A stretch of 64,000 nucleotides of DNA from Natrinema salinisoli (GTDB taxonomy: Archaea > Halobacteriota > Halobacteria > Halobacteriales > Natrialbaceae). Below are positions 59,253 to 64,000 of the stretch, piece by piece; positions within the stretch are counted from its first letter, which is position 1, and every line of letters begins with the position of its first letter. Under the pieces are notes generated by a model that worked only from the letters and a program-made list of their open reading frames with translations, did not search any database and was not told the origin of the DNA. A program made the translations under genes and the position numbers. The DNA lies in the NCBI RefSeq assembly GCF_020405205.1, contig NZ_CP084469.1:1488001-1552000 (forward strand), read 5' to 3'.

Positions 59253-60997
59253 GCGACGGCGCCCAGCAACGCCAGATTCTCGTCGGCGAGACGGCCGACG
59301 GTGTGGACCTGAAGTTACCCGTGGTCGAACTGCTCACGGGTCGCGGGTTCGTCACCGGCAAGTCGGGATCGGGGAAGTCGAACACCGCGTCGGTCATCGC
59401 CGAGGAACTGCTCGAGGCCGGCTACCCCCTGTTGATCGTCGACACGGACGGGGAGTACTACGGACTGAAGGAGGAGTACGAGATGCTCCACGCCGGGGCC
59501 GACGAGGAGTGTGACATCCAGATCGGGCCGGAACACGCCGAGCAGATGGCCACGCTCGCGCTCGAGGAGAACGTCCCGGTCATCCTCGACGTCTCGGGCT
59601 ACCTCGACGAGGACGTGGCCGACGAACTGCTCAGGGAGGTCGCCCGCAACCTGTTCGTCAAGGAGAAGAAGCTCAAGAAGCCGTTCCTGCTGGTCGTCGA
59701 GGAGGTCCACGAGTACATCCCGGAGGGCGGCGGCGTCGGCGAAACCGGGAACCTGCTGATCAAGATCAGCAAGCGCGGGCGCAAACACGGGCTGGGTATC
59801 GTCGGCATCAGCCAGCGGCCGGCCGACGTCAAGAAGGACTTCATCACGCAGGCGAACTGGCTCGTCTGGCACCGCCTGACCTGGGACAACGACACGAAAG
59901 TCGTCGGTCGGATCATCGACACGGAGTACAAGGAACTCGTGTCCGATCTCGACGACGGACAGGCGTTCGTCCAGACCGACTGGACCGAGATCGACGTCCG
60001 GAAGGTCCAGTTCCGACGAAAGCGAACGTTCGACGCCGGGGCAACGCCCGGCCTCGACGACTTCGAACGGCCCGAACTCAAGTCCGTCTCGGACGCGCTG
60101 GTCGGCGACCTCCAGGAGATCTCCGAGCGCAAGGACCGCGAACAGGACCGGATCAACGAACTCGAGAACGAACTCGAAAAGAAGGAGAAACGGATCGAGA
60201 CTCTCGAAGACGAGCTCTCCTCCGCGCGGGACGTCTCGAGCGCGGCCAGACAGATGGCCGACGCCCTGCAGAACACGGACACCATCCAGTCGGAGCTTCC
60301 GGGAACTGACGGGGATCTGCGCCGGCTTCACGAGGAGGTCACCGAACTCGAGAGCGAACGCGACGAACTGCAGGAGACGCTCGCGACACGCGAGGATCGG
60401 ATCGAGGAACTCGAGACCGAACTCGCGACTCGAGCGGACGAGATCGACCGTCTCCGGAGCGAGAACAGGGAGTTGCGGAGCGTCGTCCGCGACCTCAGCT
60501 ACGAGGAGAGCTACGGGTCGGACGGTACCGATGCCGAGGACACGGGTACCGAGGAGAGCCCGGAGGATGAGGGCTCGTCGATCGTCCACGCCGGCGGCGA
60601 GGACCACGAGTACGGGTACACTCCCGGCCCGGAGGAGTCCGACGCGGAGTCGGACCCGGACGGGAGCGAGGAACGGGAGTTCGTCGTCGCGGACGAGAAA
60701 CGCGAACTGTCGGAGTTGCTCGAGGTCCCCTGGATCGGCGATCGAGTGACGCGGGCCTGCGAGGGGTCGCAGTGTTCGACCGACACGGCCGAGGAGATTC
60801 TGGGCGTGTTCGCACGGAACGGCCCGCTCGAGGCGAAGCGCGTCGCAGATCACGTGGATCGATCGCGAGTCGCGGTCCAGAGTCTGGTCTCGGAGCTTCG
60901 GACGGAGGGATTGCTCGAGCGATCTGGGGAACGGACCTACGAGCTGTGCGACGACGTCCGCGAGGAATTGCCGGCGGCGACCGCGAACACCGAGTAG
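59249..60997 (+). CDS. HerA-type ATPase with coiled coil and winged helix
   Basis: 582 residues, GTG start at 59249. An N-terminal HerA/FtsK-type ATPase domain (DUF87) carries VTGKSGSGKSNTASVI (Walker A), DTDGEYYGL, FLLVVEEVHEYIP (Walker B) and GLGIVGISQRPADVKK. From about residue 285 to 415 there is a long heptad-rich coiled coil (INELENELEKKEKRIETLED; ELESERDELQETL). An acidic linker then leads to a C-terminal winged helix (GVFARNGPLEAKRVADHVDR). HerA proteins act in DNA end resection with NurA or as DNA translocases; no NurA-like gene is adjacent here. Confidence 0.85.
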   Translation: MSDGAQQRQILVGETADGVDLKLPVVELLTGRGFVTGKSGSGKSNTASVIAEELLEAGYPLLIVDTDGEYYGLKEEYEMLHAGADEECDIQIGPEHAEQMATLALEENVPVILDVSGYLDEDVADELLREVARNLFVKEKKLKKPFLLVVEEVHEYIPEGGGVGETGNLLIKISKRGRKHGLGIVGISQRPADVKKDFITQANWLVWHRLTWDNDTKVVGRIIDTEYKELVSDLDDGQAFVQTDWTEIDVRKVQFRRKRTFDAGATPGLDDFERPELKSVSDALVGDLQEISERKDREQDRINELENELEKKEKRIETLEDELSSARDVSSAARQMADALQNTDTIQSELPGTDGDLRRLHEEVTELESERDELQETLATREDRIEELETELATRADEIDRLRSENRELRSVVRDLSYEESYGSDGTDAEDTGTEESPEDEGSSIVHAGGEDHEYGYTPGPEESDAESDPDGSEEREFVVADEKRELSELLEVPWIGDRVTRACEGSQCSTDTAEEILGVFARNGPLEAKRVADHVDRSRVAVQSLVSELRTEGLLERSGERTYELCDDVREELPAATANTE

Positions 60998-61039
60998 CTG
61001 GATTCTGACGTATCGGCAGTCACGAGCACGCGGTCGAAG

Positions 61040-62158
61040 TCACCGCCGGAGTCGATCGCCGACCGCGTCGATCGTCGACGGGTCGATCCCCTGGTGGACG
61101 GGGAGTGCGACGAGTTCGTTCGCGAGTCGGATCGACGTTTCGTAGGTCTCGTCTTCGCGGACGGACCGACGGAGGATCGGCCAGGAGTGAGCGCCCACGA
61201 CGCCGGCGTCGTTCAGTTCGTCGAGGAACGCTACCTGGTCACTGGCTCGGACCGCGAACTCGTAGGGACTGATACCCGCTGGAAGGGCGTCGTAGAGCGG
61301 GGTTACGTCGTCGCGTCCGTCCAGCACTCGCTGCCACGCGCGGAAGTTCTCACGACGCGCGGCCCGGATCGGATCCGGATCGGCGACGCTGGCGACGGCC
61401 CCCGAAATCCTCGACATGGGTATCTTGGCGTCATCGTACCGACTGCGAGGGTCAACCGACGACGGATCGACGTCATCGGAGAGGACGATGTCGACCGACC
61501 GTTGAAGCGACGGAACGGTTTCGAGGAGCCTCCTCGCGACTGACGTCGCCACGAACTGGCAGTCCGCGGTCCCCACTCGGTCCGACCTGCCGGCCAACGA
61601 CGACGGCTCGAACTGTGCCCGAACCTCGTCTCCGGTACGGTAGAGCACCGCTCCGTCGGGAACCGGAAGCAGTTTTCGCAGCGTCGTGACGCCGAAGTCG
61701 CCGTGGGTTCCCAGCAGCGTCCCGTCGTGGACGCTGATCGGGGCGTGTGCGTTGTCGTCAATGTGATAACAGTCGTGCTCGTCGGTCAGCGCGGCGATCC
61801 GCTCGAGCCCCGGCTGCGGGAAGCCGAAGTAGTTGACCGACATGACGGCGGCGGTATCGTCGTCGATCCGCGCCTCGAGATCGGCGAAATCCGGTGCGAA
61901 CGTCTCCCGGATAGCGTAAAACCGGGACTCGAGGCCGAGTTCGTGGAACGGTTCGACGACCGCAGGCGAGAGGTACGCCGGTACGAGGACGTTCTCACCG
62001 GGGTCGACGAGGCCGGCGAGACCGTCGCGGAGCGCGATTTTGCCCGAGCCGTAGTACGTGTACGTGCTGTCCGGAGCGTGCCGCTCGACGAACGAGCCGA
62101 TTCCGTCCCCTGATTTCGAACGCGACGCGTCGAACACCGAAGGAGTTGCGCGGATCAT
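61040..62158 (-). CDS. DegT/DnrJ/EryC1-like aminotransferase (copy 2)
   Basis: 372 residues from the ATG at 62158 (MIRATPSVFD). A start at 62266 would add 36 residues, but their codons have unusually many A or T third positions, so I prefer the shorter form. PLP-dependent fold: YYGSGKIALRDGLAGL, YLSPAVVEPFHELGL, YHIDDNAHAPISVH (PLP-ring Asp) and TTLRKLLPVPDGAVL, with Lys162 as Schiff-base residue. More divergent than the copy at 3183, with no obvious partner gene. Probable sugar aminotransferase; a non-catalytic relative is possible. Convergent with the HerA-type gene. Confidence 0.75.
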   Translation of the reverse strand: MIRATPSVFDASRSKSGDGIGSFVERHAPDSTYTYYGSGKIALRDGLAGLVDPGENVLVPAYLSPAVVEPFHELGLESRFYAIRETFAPDFADLEARIDDDTAAVMSVNYFGFPQPGLERIAALTDEHDCYHIDDNAHAPISVHDGTLLGTHGDFGVTTLRKLLPVPDGAVLYRTGDEVRAQFEPSSLAGRSDRVGTADCQFVATSVARRLLETVPSLQRSVDIVLSDDVDPSSVDPRSRYDDAKIPMSRISGAVASVADPDPIRAARRENFRAWQRVLDGRDDVTPLYDALPAGISPYEFAVRASDQVAFLDELNDAGVVGAHSWPILRRSVREDETYETSIRLANELVALPVHQGIDPSTIDAVGDRLRR

Positions 62159-62369
62159 ATGGAGAAACGGTGCGTCGGGGCACCAGTAGAGCGAATCATC
62201 GACGTAATACAGTACTGACCGTGCCCTTAGTGATAGGGTCGATACAGGCCGGGGACGCAGGGACAAGAGCTACTTACTCGTCTCGGCCGCGATCGACAGT
62301 CTCGGCGTCTGAACTGGTATTCCGAGCGTACAGTCACCAGTACGAGCCTACAACACCCCAGCACATTGC

Positions 62370-62378
62370 ATAACAAAG
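62370..62378 (+). promoter_or_regulatory. ATAACAAAG motif at promoter position
   Basis: Exact plus-strand ATAACAAAG, 24 nt before the ATG at 62403. The paralogous gene at 24621 has a near-identical element at the same distance. Confidence 0.6.
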
Positions 62379-62402
62379 CACCGGCGAACGGATATCCCCG
62401 CT

Positions 62403-64000
62403 ATGGCAGGTTCGACGGACGAAGAGGACCTTCGTCTGCTCGTCGTCGGGTTGGACGCCGGTTGTCGACCAATACTCGAACCCCTTTTCGAGTCGGGAGA
62501 CCTTCCGACCCTCCGGGGACTCTTCGAGCGCGGAACGTCGGGACCGCTCGAGTCCCAGATTCCGCCGTGGACCGCGAGCGCCTGGCCGTCACTGTACACC
62601 GGGAAGAATCCGGGCAAGCACGGCGTCTACGACTTCCTTTCCTTCGACGGTTACGACTGGGACGTCGTCAACGCGACCCACGTCAGGGCGCGGCCGATCT
62701 GGGAACTGCTGAGCGACCACGGGCTCTCGAGCGTCGTCGTCAACGTCCCCGTGACCCATCCCGCTCGTCCGTTCGACGGCGCGTTGATTCCGGGACTGAC
62801 CGCTCCCGAGGATCCGGACTGCCACCCGGAGGGGATCCTCGAAGACGTTAAGCTGGCGTGTGGCGGCGAGTACTGGCTCTACCCGCAGAGCGGGCCACAC
62901 CCGGACCGATCGATCGAGGGGTACGAACGCGCGATCGAACTCAGAGGGAAGGCGTTTCGATACCTCGCCCGGCGGTTCGACCCCGACTTCGGCTTCCTTC
63001 AGTTCCAACAGACCGACTCGGTGTTTCACGAGCGACCCGGCGACAAACGAGCGATCGAGGCGGTCTACCGCGAGGTCGACCGACAGCTCGCGGAGACGCT
63101 CGAGCGAACCGACCCCGAGAACGTGCTGGTCGTCAGCGACCACGGCATGGGCCGAGTGACCGGCGACGAGTTCCGGGTCAACGAGTTCCTTCGAGACCGC
63201 GGGTACGTGAGTGTTCGGAGCGACGGCGGTGGCATGCCCAACTGGTCAAAGTCGTGGGAGAACGACCTGCTCGAGGGGTCGGAGGCCAGTGATCGCGAAC
63301 CGACGCCGCTCGAGCGGGCGATGAACGTCGCGGCGACGGTCGGACTGACGACCCAGCGCGTCGCGAGCGCACTCGACCGAGTGGGGCTCAAGGAAGCGGT
63401 CGGTACGCGGGTGCCCAACGACGCGATTCGGGCGGCGAGCGAACAGGTCGATTTCCCCGAGTCGGAAGCGTACGTCCGTTCGAAGAGCGAACTCGGCGTC
63501 CGGATCAACCTCGCCGGTCGCGAGCCGAACGGCCGGGTTCCCGAGTCGGCGTACGAAGCCGTCCGCGAGGATCTCATCGAGGCGCTGTCGGCAGTTCGAA
63601 CGCCCGATGGCGAGCCGATGTTCGACGCCGTCGAACCGAGGGAAACCCATTTCGACGGACCACACGTCGAGGCGGCACCTGACATCGTAACGGTTCCGCG
63701 CGGATTCGATACCGCAATCGCAGCCGACCTCGGGAAAGGGCAGTTCGGCGAGCCGATGGAACCGTGGAATCACAAGCGAACCGGTATCGTCGCGGCCGCC
63801 GGCTCGACGTTCGACGAGTCCGCCTCGCTCGAGGGGGCGACGATCTTCGATATCACGCCGACGATCTGTTCGCTCTTCGACGTCCCGGTCGACGCGGCGA
63901 TGGACGGCGAATCGCTTCCGATCATCGAGGGGAGTGCGGAACAACCGTACCCGGCGTACGATCCGGCCCCGCGTCGAACGACCGACGGCAGGGCCGTCGA
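62403..64000 (+). CDS. Alkaline-phosphatase-superfamily phosphodiesterase (copy 3), 3' end missing
   Basis: 532 codons are visible before the window ends; the paralogue at 23008 (537 residues) suggests only a few tens of residues are missing. LLVVGLDAGCRPILEPLF, then IPPWTASAWPSLYTGKNPGK with the Thr nucleophile region, VLVVSDHGMGRVTGDEFRVN and WNHKRTGIVAAAG match copy 2 almost segment by segment. No signal peptide. The same LDA-x-C start motif and the same promoter motif spacing tie it to copy 2, although the two genes are 38 kb apart. Confidence 0.83.
   Translation, partial: MAGSTDEEDLRLLVVGLDAGCRPILEPLFESGDLPTLRGLFERGTSGPLESQIPPWTASAWPSLYTGKNPGKHGVYDFLSFDGYDWDVVNATHVRARPIWELLSDHGLSSVVVNVPVTHPARPFDGALIPGLTAPEDPDCHPEGILEDVKLACGGEYWLYPQSGPHPDRSIEGYERAIELRGKAFRYLARRFDPDFGFLQFQQTDSVFHERPGDKRAIEAVYREVDRQLAETLERTDPENVLVVSDHGMGRVTGDEFRVNEFLRDRGYVSVRSDGGGMPNWSKSWENDLLEGSEASDREPTPLERAMNVAATVGLTTQRVASALDRVGLKEAVGTRVPNDAIRAASEQVDFPESEAYVRSKSELGVRINLAGREPNGRVPESAYEAVREDLIEALSAVRTPDGEPMFDAVEPRETHFDGPHVEAAPDIVTVPRGFDTAIAADLGKGQFGEPMEPWNHKRTGIVAAAGSTFDESASLEGATIFDITPTICSLFDVPVDAAMDGESLPIIEGSAEQPYPAYDPAPRRTTDGRAV

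Noticed and set aside
61760-61770. GATAACAGT resembling the recurrent motif
   Set aside because: Inside the aminotransferase gene and differs in the AAA core.

Overview
This window is chromosomal DNA from a halophilic archaeon (class Halobacteria; the order Natrialbales is my guess). The GC content is high, the proteins are rich in Asp and Glu, and stop and start codons overlap as ATGA or TGATG. There are leaderless promoters, an archaeal TFB, haloarchaeal families (DUF1616, DUF354, DUF7344), Tat-dependent signal peptides and PGF-CTERM surface proteins. I saw no rRNA, tRNA, CRISPR array, intact insertion sequence or integrase.

About 2-53 kb is one very large cell-surface polysaccharide or glycoconjugate locus. 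It opens with a DUF1616 membrane protein and a DUF7344 regulator. Next is a tight five-gene operon (2.6-8.0 kb): acyltransferase, aminotransferase, sugar 3-dehydrogenase, nucleotide-sugar 6-dehydrogenase and GT2 glycosyltransferase. The first four match the Wbp-type route to UDP-2,3-diacetamido-glucuronic acid. A UDP-GlcNAc 2-epimerase homologue (19.4 kb) could add a manno-configured product. From 8 to 25 kb come glycosyltransferase-like proteins, a VapBC toxin-antitoxin pair, an oxidoreductase/DUF362/SDR operon, polysaccharide deacetylases, two alkaline-phosphatase-superfamily enzymes, a PAS histidine kinase and a FemAB-like acyltransferase. From 26 to 50 kb are three Tat-exported beta-helix proteins, a lipoprotein deacetylase, two large polytopic membrane proteins, a flippase overlapped by a methyltransferase-kinase fusion, a second FemAB-like protein, a GT4, two PGF-CTERM proteins, a second DUF1616 and a PP-loop enzyme. 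A second flippase and a third Gfo/Idh/MocA oxidoreductase (50-53 kb) and a second DUF7344 regulator (54 kb) close the main block.

From 55 to 61 kb the content is more housekeeping-like: TFB, a small conserved protein, an XPB-like helicase, a small hypothetical protein and a HerA-type ATPase. From 61 to 64 kb a second aminotransferase and a third alkaline-phosphatase-like gene return to the surface-glycan theme.

Two features run through the whole locus. First, almost every family occurs two or three times, as if two related pathways were interleaved. Second, a short motif, ATAACAAAG and close variants, recurs between genes, always oriented toward the next polysaccharide gene and often 24-28 nt before the start codon. 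That is the position of a TATA box on a leaderless haloarchaeal transcript. I propose it as a shared promoter or operator defining an undescribed regulon.
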